Below, in pieces: positions 45,000 through 54,300 of a DNA stretch of 64,000 nt (positions are counted from its first letter, which is position 1; each line of letters starts with the position of its first letter). The DNA comes from UBA4782 sp034429195 (lineage in GTDB: Bacteria; Chloroflexota; Anaerolineae; Anaerolineales; Anaerolineaceae). The stretch covers positions 1 to 64,000 of the forward strand of contig DAOUGQ010000012.1 of the NCBI GenBank assembly GCA_034429195.1, read 5' to 3'. Both the position numbers and the translations under genes were made by a program. The notes beneath the pieces are model-generated. The model had not been told where the DNA came from. It did not search any database and worked only from the letters and a program-made list of their open reading frames with translations.

Positions 45000-46205
45000 T
45001 TATAAACTTTGGAGCAAGCCTGCCAGACAACCTGCGATGTTTACCAATTCCTGTGGGTTGACGTTATCAATGATGTCATTGGGGGTATGAATGATTTTTG
45101 ATGTGAATTGACCGAAATCCTGGGTGGTGAGGGCAATCGCGGGGCGCCCTTGTTGAATGAACATGGTGTGGTCACTCTGATACCACTCTTCTCCCTCTAT
45201 CATTCCGCAGGAAAGAAATGTTGACCGCGCTTTTTCTTCCACTTCTTTAGAGCATCCATATAATGAAAAAGCGGTTGGGCAATCTTTCAAACCAACGCCA
45301 TCCATGTTGATCACCAGGGCGATCTCCTGCATGTTCTGGGCATTGGAATCCATATATAAGATCTCACCAGAACTCGCATAATAGTCTTCGCCATTAAAAA
45401 CCACGATTTCTAAATCGAAGTTACCTTTATAATCATGAAGCAATTCTCCCAAAAGCAGCAAGATGGTGATACCTGCAGCGTTATCCAGTGCGCCCGGGGT
45501 ACCTGGTTTGGCATCAATATGCGCGCACACCACAATTCTCGATCTTTGACGTCCTTGTTTCGTCGCCAACACATTGTATCCAAATGTAGGGATCCGTTGA
45601 GAATGACATTCCAACTGAGCGATTTGCCCACCCAGCTTTGCCAATTGTTCTCCATCAATATCTTTCATGTAAACAGAGGGGATTTCAAAATCACCATCTT
45701 CGAACATGGGAAAGGGATACATTGCCCCTGCCAGGTCTGGGTTCTTCCCTGTTGCGGTGATAATCGCTTGCGGAGCACCTGCTTCAAGTAGGCGATAGAT
45801 ATGCTGGTGTTCTTCAGGGTTATAGAAGCGAAAATTTTTGGGGAAGAGTTGTGAGGAAGTTACCTCACCATGCAACAACAAGATTTTATTGCGAATAACC
45901 AGATCTTCGAGTTCCGCAACTGTACTTGCAATAACAAGTTCCCCCTGCCCTGAAAATCCATTGGAATAAGGACTTGGAAATACATCAAAAGAGGTGTCAT
46001 TTACCACTAAGCTGGCGCCTTGTTCTTCCCAATCGATGCAGTTAAATCGCGGTGTTTCTACTGAAAAACCAGATGCAGCAATTTTCTCAGCAAAGAAAGA
46101 GGTGGCTCTCAGATTTCCTTTGCTTCCTACCCGCCTGGTGGGTAACTCTTCGCACAAAAAATGCAAAATTCCGGCTGCCATTTCGGTCAATTCATGAGAA
46201 TCCAT
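45000..46205 (-). CDS. M28 family zinc peptidase
   Basis: 401-aa aminopeptidase-like protein without a signal peptide. Metal ligands: His and Asp in VVCAHIDAKPG...GALDNAAG, Glu in FNGEDYYASSGE, Asp in VINMDGVG, His in IIHTPNDIID. A PA-domain-like insertion spans ~90-190. It opens the operon with the toroid protein and ROK kinase. Substrate unknown; cytoplasmic location suggests peptide or amino-acid-conjugate turnover. Confidence 0.88.
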   Translation of the reverse strand: MDSHELTEMAAGILHFLCEELPTRRVGSKGNLRATSFFAEKIAASGFSVETPRFNCIDWEEQGASLVVNDTSFDVFPSPYSNGFSGQGELVIASTVAELEDLVIRNKILLLHGEVTSSQLFPKNFRFYNPEEHQHIYRLLEAGAPQAIITATGKNPDLAGAMYPFPMFEDGDFEIPSVYMKDIDGEQLAKLGGQIAQLECHSQRIPTFGYNVLATKQGRQRSRIVVCAHIDAKPGTPGALDNAAGITILLLLGELLHDYKGNFDLEIVVFNGEDYYASSGEILYMDSNAQNMQEIALVINMDGVGLKDCPTAFSLYGCSKEVEEKARSTFLSCGMIEGEEWYQSDHTMFIQQGRPAIALTTQDFGQFTSKIIHTPNDIIDNVNPQELVNIAGCLAGLLQSL

Positions 46206-46312
46206 GTTTACCCTCTATTTTTAATCTAATCCGAACTGAAGAATTGCGTAATTATTGTACAATAATCCTAATGAATTGATTGCTATCTGGTTGTTGCAGA
46301 AGGATTCATATC

Positions 46313-46786
46313 ATGAAAGTGAAAAAGCAACCTGGATTACTCTGGAAAATCATGCGATGGATGAATTCCCGCATGATTCAGAATTATAAAAAAGGTTTTG
46401 GACCGCAGCGGATGGTGCTGCTGCTGACTACGATTGGCAGGAAAAGTGGTTTACCCAGAGTGACACCGTTGCAATTCGAAAAGATAGGTGACGCGTATTA
46501 TGTTGCTTCAGCTCGGGGCAAATACTCTGATTGGTATCGGAATTTGCAGCAAAATACTGCAGTTCATGTTCAGGTAGGGAATCACGAAAGTGATGGGATT
46601 GCAGAACTGGTGACAGACCCGGCACGTATTGCAGATTTTCTAGAGTTACGGCTGAAAATGCATCCACTCTTTATCGGAGTGTTGCTTCGTCTCGAAGGGC
46701 TGCCAATCCATTGGAAGCGAATAGATATGGAGAGGATTGCCTCCACGAAGGTATTAGTGATCCTTCACCAAGTTTCTGCTCAATAA
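46313..46786 (+). CDS. Deazaflavin (F420)-dependent nitroreductase family protein
   Basis: 157-aa protein of the DDN family (PF04075-like): GPQRMVLLLTTIGRKSGLPRVTPLQFEKIGDAYYVASARGKYSDWYRNLQQNTAVHVQVG is diagnostic. Such enzymes use F420H2 or related flavins to reduce quinones or nitro compounds. The frame is open from a TTG at 46280; the ATG at 46313 after GAAGGA is preferred. Together with the PPOX-fold gene at 33883 it hints that the organism makes F420. Confidence 0.85.
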   Translation: MKVKKQPGLLWKIMRWMNSRMIQNYKKGFGPQRMVLLLTTIGRKSGLPRVTPLQFEKIGDAYYVASARGKYSDWYRNLQQNTAVHVQVGNHESDGIAELVTDPARIADFLELRLKMHPLFIGVLLRLEGLPIHWKRIDMERIASTKVLVILHQVSAQ

Positions 46787-46825
46787 TCCATAAGAGAGTA
46801 AGGCAGATCAGATTACTGGCTCAAC

Positions 46826-47656
46826 CTATAATTGGCAACGTGGGCAGAAATAACATGACCCGCCCAGGTATTGCATTTTTAAAATGTTTCCGCCACATTC
46901 CGGACATGGTCTGTTAACCGCATCAGCATCCATGATCCGCCTGTATCCTCCCGGGTTGTCGAAAAGGTCTGTCTCATCGTTACGCCCTCCGGCTGCTATC
47001 ACTGCTTTGACTGTGTCAACAATGGCATGGTAAAGCATTTCGCGTTGATCAGGATAGAGTTCTTTCAGGGGATGCCGTGGGTGAAGCCGGGCATTGAACA
47101 TGATATCCTGTGCAATAGCATTTCCCAATCCTGGGATGATCTGATCCTGCGTGAGTAAGCTTTTCACACTGCGTTTTTCTCCCTTGATAAGCTCATCGAT
47201 CATCCCATTGAAATAGGAGAGGGTGAATTCTCGGCTGTCAGGAGTGATTCGCATATTTTTGATGTATTGTCGATTAAGTTCCTTTCCAGTTTCATAGAGT
47301 TCCATCGCGCCCCACATCTGGGTGGTCGATGTGAACAGAGTGTTGTCAGTAAAGCGTAACGCCAGATGATATTTGGCAGGCAAACTACTTCCGGCTGGGT
47401 GAAGCAGGACTTTCCCTCCACATTCACCCAGCACCAGCACATAGCCCGGATCAATAGATATACATAACCAGCGCCCACGAGGGATTGCGCTTCCGACGGT
47501 TTTGCCTTGTGTCAGTTGCGCGAATTCTTCATGGGTGCGGTTGTACCAGACAAATTTGTGTGGGCTGTTCCCCAACATTCCTTCCGAGATGATTTTTCCA
47601 GTCATGTGGCCATTAATCTGCGCTGCCAGGGTGGTTACTTCGGGAATCTCGAACAT
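46826..47656 (-). CDS. Fpg/Nei-like DNA glycosylase lacking the N-terminal proline
   Basis: 276-aa protein with the Fpg/Nei layout: N-terminal beta-sandwich, helix-two-turn-helix (QDQIIPGLGNAIAQDIMFNARLHPRHP) and a C-terminal zinc finger (CPECGG...CYFCPRC). The start reads MFEIPEVTT instead of MPELPEVET: Pro2, the Schiff-base nucleophile of canonical enzymes, is Phe, while Glu3 is kept. The AP-lyase mechanism must differ or be absent. Similar MxEIPE proteins occur in other bacteria to my knowledge. No alternative start restores a proline. Confidence 0.85.
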   Translation of the reverse strand: MFEIPEVTTLAAQINGHMTGKIISEGMLGNSPHKFVWYNRTHEEFAQLTQGKTVGSAIPRGRWLCISIDPGYVLVLGECGGKVLLHPAGSSLPAKYHLALRFTDNTLFTSTTQMWGAMELYETGKELNRQYIKNMRITPDSREFTLSYFNGMIDELIKGEKRSVKSLLTQDQIIPGLGNAIAQDIMFNARLHPRHPLKELYPDQREMLYHAIVDTVKAVIAAGGRNDETDLFDNPGGYRRIMDADAVNRPCPECGGNILKMQYLGGSCYFCPRCQL

Positions 47657-47846
47657 CTAAAGCTCCTTATGATCTTTTTCGATTGGAATAATGATGGCGA
47701 TGATGCTAACTGCAGCCTTATATACACATGAAGTTGATTTTACGAAAAGTCAACCGGTTCACCCACAATTAAACAAATTATCCAATTCGGACGATATGGG
47801 TTAAGACCGGTTGATCAGCCTTTTCACTTACAACGGTACGGTTCTC

Positions 47847-48254
47847 TTATTCCACTGTAAATTCCAGCGAACGGTCAAGCTTATCATTCAGATAAATGTC
47901 TACTTTATAACTACCTGTAGGCCAGGTGGTATCGTTTGAAAGATCGAAGGTGATCAAATCATTGCCATTGGAAGTAGTACTGGTCTCTTCGATCACAAAA
48001 TTGGGATCAACGTCCGGTACATCTACTGCAATCCAGACTGCTTTCAGAGTGGTATCGTCTGGGGCGTTTTTCAACTCGACAATCGCATGGAAAGTGTCAG
48101 TGGGAGAAAAGACAGTTGTTTCACCTGAACCGTCACTGTTAGCGGTGAGGTAAGCATTGGAAATTTTCGCTGTGCTGATGCTTCCACCACATGCCAAAGA
48201 AACCAGCATGAGCACTGTGATCACAATCAACACTTGAATTTTGGTTTTATTCAT
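47847..48254 (-). CDS. Small secreted lipoprotein, function unknown
   Basis: 135-aa protein; signal peptide ends in the lipobox VSLAC (Cys22). The mature part is beta-rich and resembles an immunoglobulin-like fold: alternation of hydrophobic strands, Thr/Asp-rich loops, TWPTGSYKVDIYLNDKL near the end, which is a typical last-strand pattern of secreted Ig-like domains. Single gene, GGAGG-type ribosome site. Confidence 0.72.
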   Translation of the reverse strand: MNKTKIQVLIVITVLMLVSLACGGSISTAKISNAYLTANSDGSGETTVFSPTDTFHAIVELKNAPDDTTLKAVWIAVDVPDVDPNFVIEETSTTSNGNDLITFDLSNDTTWPTGSYKVDIYLNDKLDRSLEFTVE

Positions 48255-48583
48255 GTTGTCCTCCGGTTAAATTATCATATAGGTTTTATTCGCAATTTAC
48301 AAGCAAGTAGTTTGAAGCTATTTCCCCTGAAATAGGTGAGCACGACGCAATTGTGTTAAAAATCATTAAAATTGCTGAAAATACAATAATATTTATGTTT
48401 CTGGTGTCTCTGGGGTCGTGCTTTCTCGAAAATGGCTTTGCTATGTTATGATCGCAAAAGCAATATAATAAAAATAATCAAACGCTCAATTTATGGTATC
48501 CTAAAATGATAAGAACAGTGAACAAATAACCTTGAGCGATATATTAACAAATTCTTTGTAATCAACATTTACAGGAGTACCGT
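48255..48583. other. 329-bp divergent intergenic region
   Basis: Promoter space for the divergent lipoprotein and hypothetical genes. A partial inverted repeat (GCTTTGC ... GCAAAAGC near 48431-48460) surrounds TATGTTATGAT. No coding frame and no clear terminator. Confidence 0.4.
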
Positions 48584-49045
48584 ATGAGTGAATGGAAGCG
48601 TTCTACAAAAAAATTAGATGTTATTGACATTCAGATCGATCGGCAGCGGGCTTTTTACAAACATATTAATTCTAATAACCTGGGCAATCCTCTTGGGAAA
48701 ACGATCATGTGTGTCGAGACGGTTTCTGAAAAGAAAAGTGGATCGGGGATGGGCGATTCTGTGATCACTTGTGATGCAGTCATTACACCCGAATGGATTA
48801 TGTGGGTCACACGGGGGGATAAATCAGATCTGGCGGCCTTTTCTGCAAGGTTGGAAAATGTGAAGATCACCGATTATGCACAAAATCCACAGGCAGCAAC
48901 AAATCCCGATACGGGTTTGGAAATTACCGGTATTTTTACCGGAATAGATGGAGAAAACAACGCATTTATTGGATTAGGCGAGGAACCGGAAGCGAAAGCA
49001 TTCAAAGAAAAGGTTTTTCAAACCATCCAGAATCTGAATAAATAA
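48584..49045 (+). CDS. Hypothetical protein, possible PH-like fold
   Basis: 153-aa soluble protein I do not recognise. AGGAG ribosome site before the ATG and coding-like composition support it. The central segment (SVITCDAVITPEWIMWVTRGDKSDLAAFSARLENVKITDY) has the strand pattern of bacterial PH-like domains, and the C-terminal helix (EAKAFKEKVFQTIQNLNK) would cap such a fold. No signal peptide. Function unknown. Confidence 0.7.
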   Translation: MSEWKRSTKKLDVIDIQIDRQRAFYKHINSNNLGNPLGKTIMCVETVSEKKSGSGMGDSVITCDAVITPEWIMWVTRGDKSDLAAFSARLENVKITDYAQNPQAATNPDTGLEITGIFTGIDGENNAFIGLGEEPEAKAFKEKVFQTIQNLNK

Positions 49046-49220
49046 AGCCTGTCACCGATCAGAATTTCCTTCGCCTGTCATACGTAGATGCTGGCAGAAG
49101 TCTGAAAGACCTTTACCTTTTGATCATCGTTACGAATCAATTTGCATTGGGTTAATCATTGCATGAAAAAAGGATATTTCTATTCCATTTACAGGTTTGG
49201 TGTAAATCTTCCAGGTAAAA

Positions 49221-50084
49221 ATGAATAAAAAAGTAGCGATAGTCACCGACAGCACTGCGCATATTCCTGAGGAACTGACAAAAGGATTGCCAGTTTTTAC
49301 CATTCCCCTTCACCTGATCTGGGGAGGAAAATCATATCGGGATGATGTGGATATTACCCCTATAGAATTCTATTCGCGTCTTAAATCGGATCGGGAGACC
49401 CCAAAGACATCACATGTGACGCCTTACGAGTTTCAAAAGCTTTATGACGATCTGTATGCCAGCGGATTTGATATTCTAAGCATCCATATCACCAGTAAAT
49501 ATACAAAAGTATACGAATCTGCCTTGCAGGCAGCGCGAACGCTCCCCGATGCCAGAATACAGGTGATGGATTCTGGTTCAGGTGCCATGGCAATGGGATT
49601 TCAAGTTTTAGAAGCCGCAAAAACTGCTGAACAGGGGAAAGGTATTGATGAGTGCCGGAAAGCAGCTGAAAAAACGCAGGCAAACACAGGAGTTTTCTTT
49701 ATTCCCGCTACTCTCGAATTCTTACGACGAGGTGGGCGGATAAGCCAGATGACCGCTCTTATTGGTTCGATGCTGCAATTTAAACCTATCTTAACAGTCC
49801 AGAATGGATCATTGGTGGCATTAAGTAAGGTTCGCACTATGCATCATGCCAAAGATCACCTTGTTGAGATCGTAACTCAGCATATTCTCGCTGGAAAAAG
49901 CATTCACTTTGCTTTTCTTCATTCGAATATCCCTGAAAGAGCCCAGGAATTGCTGGAGAAAACTTTAGCCAGGTTTCATCCAGATAGGATAAAAGATGTC
50001 ATTGTGACGGACATTAGCCCTGCGTTAGGCACTCACATCGGTCCTGATGCGGTTGGATTGGCTTACATGCTGGATGAGACTTAA
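49221..50084 (+). CDS. DegV family fatty-acid-binding protein
   Basis: 287-aa protein. VAIVTDSTAHIPEEL, PLHLIWGGKSYRDDVDITPIEFYSRL, TSHVTPYEFQKLYDDL and FFIPATLEFLRRGGRI are the DegV (FakB) signature segments. FakB proteins bind a fatty acid while a FakA kinase phosphorylates it for phospholipid synthesis; no fakA is in this window. Confidence 0.93.
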   Translation: MNKKVAIVTDSTAHIPEELTKGLPVFTIPLHLIWGGKSYRDDVDITPIEFYSRLKSDRETPKTSHVTPYEFQKLYDDLYASGFDILSIHITSKYTKVYESALQAARTLPDARIQVMDSGSGAMAMGFQVLEAAKTAEQGKGIDECRKAAEKTQANTGVFFIPATLEFLRRGGRISQMTALIGSMLQFKPILTVQNGSLVALSKVRTMHHAKDHLVEIVTQHILAGKSIHFAFLHSNIPERAQELLEKTLARFHPDRIKDVIVTDISPALGTHIGPDAVGLAYMLDET

Positions 50085-50095
50085 GTTGTACAGGG

Positions 50096-51337
50096 TTAAT
50101 TCGGAATGGTGCTGGCTGATCGTGGCGATTGGATTGGAATAGCCGAGAAGATACACGAAAAGAACAACAGGATCGCACTGATGGTATAAACCCAATGGAT
50201 ACCAATCAGGGGGATCAATGAAAATGCCAGGGTCGGACCAAAACTACTACCGATATCACCCATCATGGCGAATTGTCCCATAGCAGTACCAGTATGTGTG
50301 TTTTGAGCGTAATCTCCGATGGTAGACATTAACATAACCATGATCGCTCCACCACAGAAGGCAGTAAAAATCGCGCTGAGAACCAGACCTCCCTGTGAAC
50401 GAGTAAATGCCATGAAGAGATAACTGCCTGTACTCATCAAGAGCACGGTGGTTAGAACTTGTTTCCGACCGAAATGATCTGCGATTCTGCCTGCTATGGG
50501 GCTTGAAAGGGCAGCGACTACAGATCTAATCGCAAAGAGTGAACCGCTAAAGGTTGCCACACCCACCCAGGATCCCAGGAAAGGAAGGGTATTGCCCAGG
50601 CGTTCTTTCAATAACAGGGTAAGGGTAGAAAGAACCACGCCATCCCCTGCGAACATAAAGATCGCCAGCAAGATCTGTGTTCTCAATATCTCCCGGTTAT
50701 TTGCAAGGGGGTTAAGACGCGAAAGGAAATCATGCCAGGTAAAACGTGGATGGGAATTCTGGCGAGCATCAGGATAAGTTTCTTTTATCAGGAAAACAGA
50801 TAGTAATAAACCCGATGCAGCAATTCCACTACAGATCAGCATGGCTATTTTGAAACCTTCAGTGTCCGTTAACCTTCCACCCAATGCTGGTCCAATTGCA
50901 AAACCTATCCAGATGAAAGTGTTATACAAACCAGCCAACTTTCCGCGATCTTTGGGAGTGCATAGGTCAAGCGTCATGCTCATTCCGCCAACATTTATCA
51001 AACCCCAGGCAGTTCCCCATAATAGACGACTGATGAAGAATGGAATAAACCCATGAACCACTCCATACATGAAGGTGGAGGTCATCGCAAGGGTTAATCC
51101 CATCAGAAAGGGGATGCGGCGACCAATTCTATCTTGCAGAATGCCGATCAGGGGATTGAGCGGGATGCGGATAAGACGGTGGATACTGAGGAGAATTCCC
51201 ACCTGTTCAAGAGTAAGATGTGTGACTTCTAATTGAGTAACCAATACAGTAAAGAGAGTCAGGTCACCAAAAAGCGATAGTGCCACAGCTGTGCCAATTG
51301 GGATGATTCGTTTTATGTTTATTTCAGCAAACGTCAT
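50096..51337 (-). CDS. MFS transporter (drug/sugar exporter type)
   Basis: 413-aa major facilitator with 12 helices; motif A-like NPLIGILQDRIGRRIPFLMGL after helix 2 and its repeat SPIAGRIADHFGRKQVLTTVLL. The frame extends ten codons further to 51367, but no ribosome site precedes any candidate ATG. A TACAAT -10-like motif at 51346-51351 lies 8 nt from the ATG at 51337, so a near-leaderless start there is favoured. Divergent from a MarR regulator that may also control it. Confidence 0.86.
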   Translation of the reverse strand: MTFAEINIKRIIPIGTAVALSLFGDLTLFTVLVTQLEVTHLTLEQVGILLSIHRLIRIPLNPLIGILQDRIGRRIPFLMGLTLAMTSTFMYGVVHGFIPFFISRLLWGTAWGLINVGGMSMTLDLCTPKDRGKLAGLYNTFIWIGFAIGPALGGRLTDTEGFKIAMLICSGIAASGLLLSVFLIKETYPDARQNSHPRFTWHDFLSRLNPLANNREILRTQILLAIFMFAGDGVVLSTLTLLLKERLGNTLPFLGSWVGVATFSGSLFAIRSVVAALSSPIAGRIADHFGRKQVLTTVLLMSTGSYLFMAFTRSQGGLVLSAIFTAFCGGAIMVMLMSTIGDYAQNTHTGTAMGQFAMMGDIGSSFGPTLAFSLIPLIGIHWVYTISAILLFFSCIFSAIPIQSPRSASTIPN

Positions 51338-51394
51338 AGTAATCTTATTGTACATAAGAAGAAGCATTCTAAGAAAAATCTTATGTTTTTCCTA

Positions 51395-51423
51395 TTGACA
51401 GACCTGAAAAAAAGATATAAACT
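51395..51423 (+). promoter_or_regulatory. Promoter of the MarR/ABC exporter operon
   Basis: Consensus TTGACA at 51395-51400; -10 candidates TAAACT at 51418-51423 (17-nt spacer) or TATAAA at 51416-51421 (15-nt). Start near 51429, just before the dyad at 51435. Confidence 0.6.
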
Positions 51424-51434
51424 TCCGTCCCTAA

Positions 51435-51452
51435 TAGTTCTATATAGTACTA
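51435..51452 (+). promoter_or_regulatory. Probable MarR operator
   Basis: 18-bp near-perfect palindrome TAGTTCTATATAGTACTA (8 of 9 base pairs symmetric), size and position right for a MarR dimer. It lies between the expected transcription start and the regulator's ATG, so binding would block the operon: autorepression. Confidence 0.6.
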
Positions 51453-51461
51453 AATTGAGGG

Positions 51462-52040
51462 ATGATGGAAAGAGCCTGCAAGATCGATCATAAGAAATTC
51501 GAAGAGATCTTCCGCCAAAAAACGATGGAGTTATTTGAACTAGAAGACACCACCGTGTTCGAATTGTTCGGGAAGATTCAAAGAGTAGCACAATTGTGCG
51601 AAATTCTTGATTACGCTCAGGGAGATGAAATTACACTTTCGGGTCCTCGTTGGCGTATCATGCTGCGATTATTGATGGATGAAAAGTTTGGCAACACTGA
51701 GGGGGTTACTCCCACCATGTTAAGCCATTCTCAACGGGTCAGTAAAAATACCATCAGTGCATTGTTGCGCGGGCTTGAAGAACAGGAACTGATCAAACGA
51801 AATCTTGATCCAGATGACCTGAGAGTTTTCCGTATTCAACTCACCGATAAAGGCCGCGATCTAATTCATAAGTCAGCCCCTGATCGTATCGATTCACTGA
51901 ATAGAATGTTCTCTACCCTAACACAGGATGAGAAAAAGCAGCTTCTTGAGCTGCTGGAAAAATTACATCAATCCTTAATATCACAGGTTCGTTCATCACA
52001 ATGTATAGATGAGCTGCCCCCCTCTCTGAAGGAGCAATGA
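51462..52040 (+). CDS. MarR family transcriptional regulator
   Basis: 192-aa winged-helix regulator, longer than the usual ~150 because of a ~45-residue N-terminal helix region. Recognition part: GVTPTMLSHSQRVSKNTISALLRGLEEQELIKRNLDPDDLRVFRIQLTDKGRDL. It is the first gene of an operon with two ABC exporter halves (4 nt gap) and likely represses it until a toxic ligand binds. Two adjacent ATGs (51462, 51465) follow a GAGGG; the second has better spacing. Confidence 0.92.
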   Translation: MMERACKIDHKKFEEIFRQKTMELFELEDTTVFELFGKIQRVAQLCEILDYAQGDEITLSGPRWRIMLRLLMDEKFGNTEGVTPTMLSHSQRVSKNTISALLRGLEEQELIKRNLDPDDLRVFRIQLTDKGRDLIHKSAPDRIDSLNRMFSTLTQDEKKQLLELLEKLHQSLISQVRSSQCIDELPPSLKEQ

Positions 52041-52044
52041 ATTA

Positions 52045-54300
52045 ATGGCGCGTTTGCTGAAACATTTAAAACCATATACCATAATGATCCTGATCGCAAT
52101 AGTGCTACTGTTTGTTCAGGCGAACAGTGAGTTGGCACTGCCAGATTACCTATCCCGAATTGTTAATATAGGTATTCAGCAGAACGGCATTGAGAATGCT
52201 GTGCCGGTAGCAATTCGCAAAAGCCAGATGGAAAAGATTGGCTTATTCCTCTCTCAAAGTGACTATGCCAGGCTACTCCAAAATTACTCCCTTAAAGATA
52301 CCAACGCTGAGAATTATTCAGAATTACTAAAAGATTATCCTGCAATCGAAAATGAAGCGATCTATGTTTTAAACCAGGTGGATAACACAGAAATGTCCTG
52401 GCTCAATTCCACTATGATGCGGGCGTTACTAATTGTTAATAGCATTCAACAAATGATCGATGATCCAGAAAAAGCAGCTGCATATGGTGCAAACCTGGGA
52501 TTTGATCTCTCGAAACTCCCATCTGGGGTTGATCCCTTCACCATCCTGGCGAATTTGCCTTCTGAACAATTAAGTCAAATCCAGGCAAAGATTTCTGCTG
52601 CGTTTGACCAGCAGATTGCGACCATGGGCGAAAAAATGGCAGAGCAATCTGCTATCCAATATGTAAAAGCAGAGTACCAGGCACTTGGGATGGACCTTGC
52701 AAGTGTTCAAACCAGTTACATTTTGCGTACTGGCGGGATCATGCTCCTGATCACTTTACTTGTCGGTGTCAGCGCAGTGCTGGTTGGTTTCCTGGCTTCT
52801 CGAACCGCTGCTGGATTTGGTCGTGATGTACGACGGGATATTTTCAGCCGGGTGGAGAATTTTTCAAATGCTGAATTTGACCAGTTTTCAACAGCTTCTC
52901 TGATCACCCGGTCAACGAATGATGTCACCCAGATTCAACAAGTTACCTTTATGATCATCCGCATGGTGTTCTTTGCTCCCATCATGGGTATTGGAGGCAT
53001 CATTCGGGCGATGCAAAAAAACTCTTCCATGTGGTGGTTGATCGCAGTAGCTGTAGGCTTGTTATTAGGTGTCATTGCACTGTTATTCTCTGTTACCCTC
53101 CCAAAATTCAAGATCATCCAGAAATTGACCGACCGATTGAATCTGGTGACTCGTGAGCACCTTACCGGTATGATGGTTATCCGGGCTTTCAACCGGCAGG
53201 ATATGGAGCAGAAACGGTTCGATCGTGCCAATGTCGATCTGACAGATACATCCCTGTTTATCAATAAAGCAATGACTGCTCTCTTTCCAACAATGACGAT
53301 TATCATGAATGGCTTATCTATCATGATCATTTGGATCGGAGCTCACCAGATTGCAGAAGCAACCATGCAGGTAGGAGACATGATGGCTTTTATGCAATAT
53401 GCCATGCAAATTGTGTTTTCCTTTCTGATGATGTCTTTTATGTTCATCTTTTTACCCCGGGCAATGGTATCTGCCACGCGTCTTGCAGAAGTGTTGAATA
53501 CCGATCCAGTGATCAAAGATCCTGCACAACCCAGACATTTTCCCGAACCATTTCGTGGAGAAATATCTTTCAATAACGTATCATTTAAATATCCGGGCGC
53601 AGAAGCAAATGTGATTTGTAACTTGAATTTTGTAGCAAAATCTGGTCAGATGACAGCCTTTATTGGATCAACAGGCTCGGGTAAATCTACTATTGTTAAC
53701 CTCATCCCCCGATTTTATGATGTCACTGAAGGAAGCATCACAATCGACGGGGTGGATGTGCGTGACGTGTCGCAGCATGAGCTGCGGGAAAAGATCGGAT
53801 ATATTCCCCAGAAGGGTGTATTGTTTTCAGGGACAATTGAGAGCAATCTAAGATATGCGAATGAAAAAGCCACACCAGAAGATCTACAAAAGGCGATTAC
53901 CATCGCCCAGGCTGATGAATTTGTAAACAGTGATGGAAAAGGTCTTAATCTAGAAATTGCTCAGGGTGGCATGAATGTTTCTGGTGGGCAAAAACAACGC
54001 CTTACGATCGCACGAGCACTGGTTAAAAATGCCCCTATTTATATCTTTGATGATAGTTTTTCAGCGCTAGATTTCAAGACAGATGCAGCTTTAAGAAAGG
54101 CACTTAAAGAAAAAACCTCTAGTTGCACGTTGTTGATCGTCACCCAGCGAGTTTCTACGGTATTGCAGGCAGATCAAATCATTGTTCTGGATAATGGCAA
54201 CATTGTTGGTAAAGGTACCCATAAGGAATTGATGAAAACATGTGAAACTTATCGTGAAATAGCATTATCTCAGCTGAGGGCAGAGGAGTTGGAACTATGA
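52045..54300 (+). CDS. Heterodimeric ABC exporter subunit with degenerate catalytic site
   Basis: 751-aa fused permease-ATPase. Between membrane helices 1 and 2 lies a large outward-facing insertion (~residues 35-215), unusual for ABC exporters, rich in helices. ATPase: Walker A GSTGSGKST, signature NVSGGQKQR, Walker B YIFDDSFSALD where Asp replaces the catalytic Glu, and ATQRVS-type H-loop in which Gln replaces His (VTQRVST). These are the marks of the degenerate half in TM287/288-like heterodimers. The partner follows with a 4-nt overlap. Confidence 0.93.
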   Translation: MARLLKHLKPYTIMILIAIVLLFVQANSELALPDYLSRIVNIGIQQNGIENAVPVAIRKSQMEKIGLFLSQSDYARLLQNYSLKDTNAENYSELLKDYPAIENEAIYVLNQVDNTEMSWLNSTMMRALLIVNSIQQMIDDPEKAAAYGANLGFDLSKLPSGVDPFTILANLPSEQLSQIQAKISAAFDQQIATMGEKMAEQSAIQYVKAEYQALGMDLASVQTSYILRTGGIMLLITLLVGVSAVLVGFLASRTAAGFGRDVRRDIFSRVENFSNAEFDQFSTASLITRSTNDVTQIQQVTFMIIRMVFFAPIMGIGGIIRAMQKNSSMWWLIAVAVGLLLGVIALLFSVTLPKFKIIQKLTDRLNLVTREHLTGMMVIRAFNRQDMEQKRFDRANVDLTDTSLFINKAMTALFPTMTIIMNGLSIMIIWIGAHQIAEATMQVGDMMAFMQYAMQIVFSFLMMSFMFIFLPRAMVSATRLAEVLNTDPVIKDPAQPRHFPEPFRGEISFNNVSFKYPGAEANVICNLNFVAKSGQMTAFIGSTGSGKSTIVNLIPRFYDVTEGSITIDGVDVRDVSQHELREKIGYIPQKGVLFSGTIESNLRYANEKATPEDLQKAITIAQADEFVNSDGKGLNLEIAQGGMNVSGGQKQRLTIARALVKNAPIYIFDDSFSALDFKTDAALRKALKEKTSSCTLLIVTQRVSTVLQADQIIVLDNGNIVGKGTHKELMKTCETYREIALSQLRAEELEL

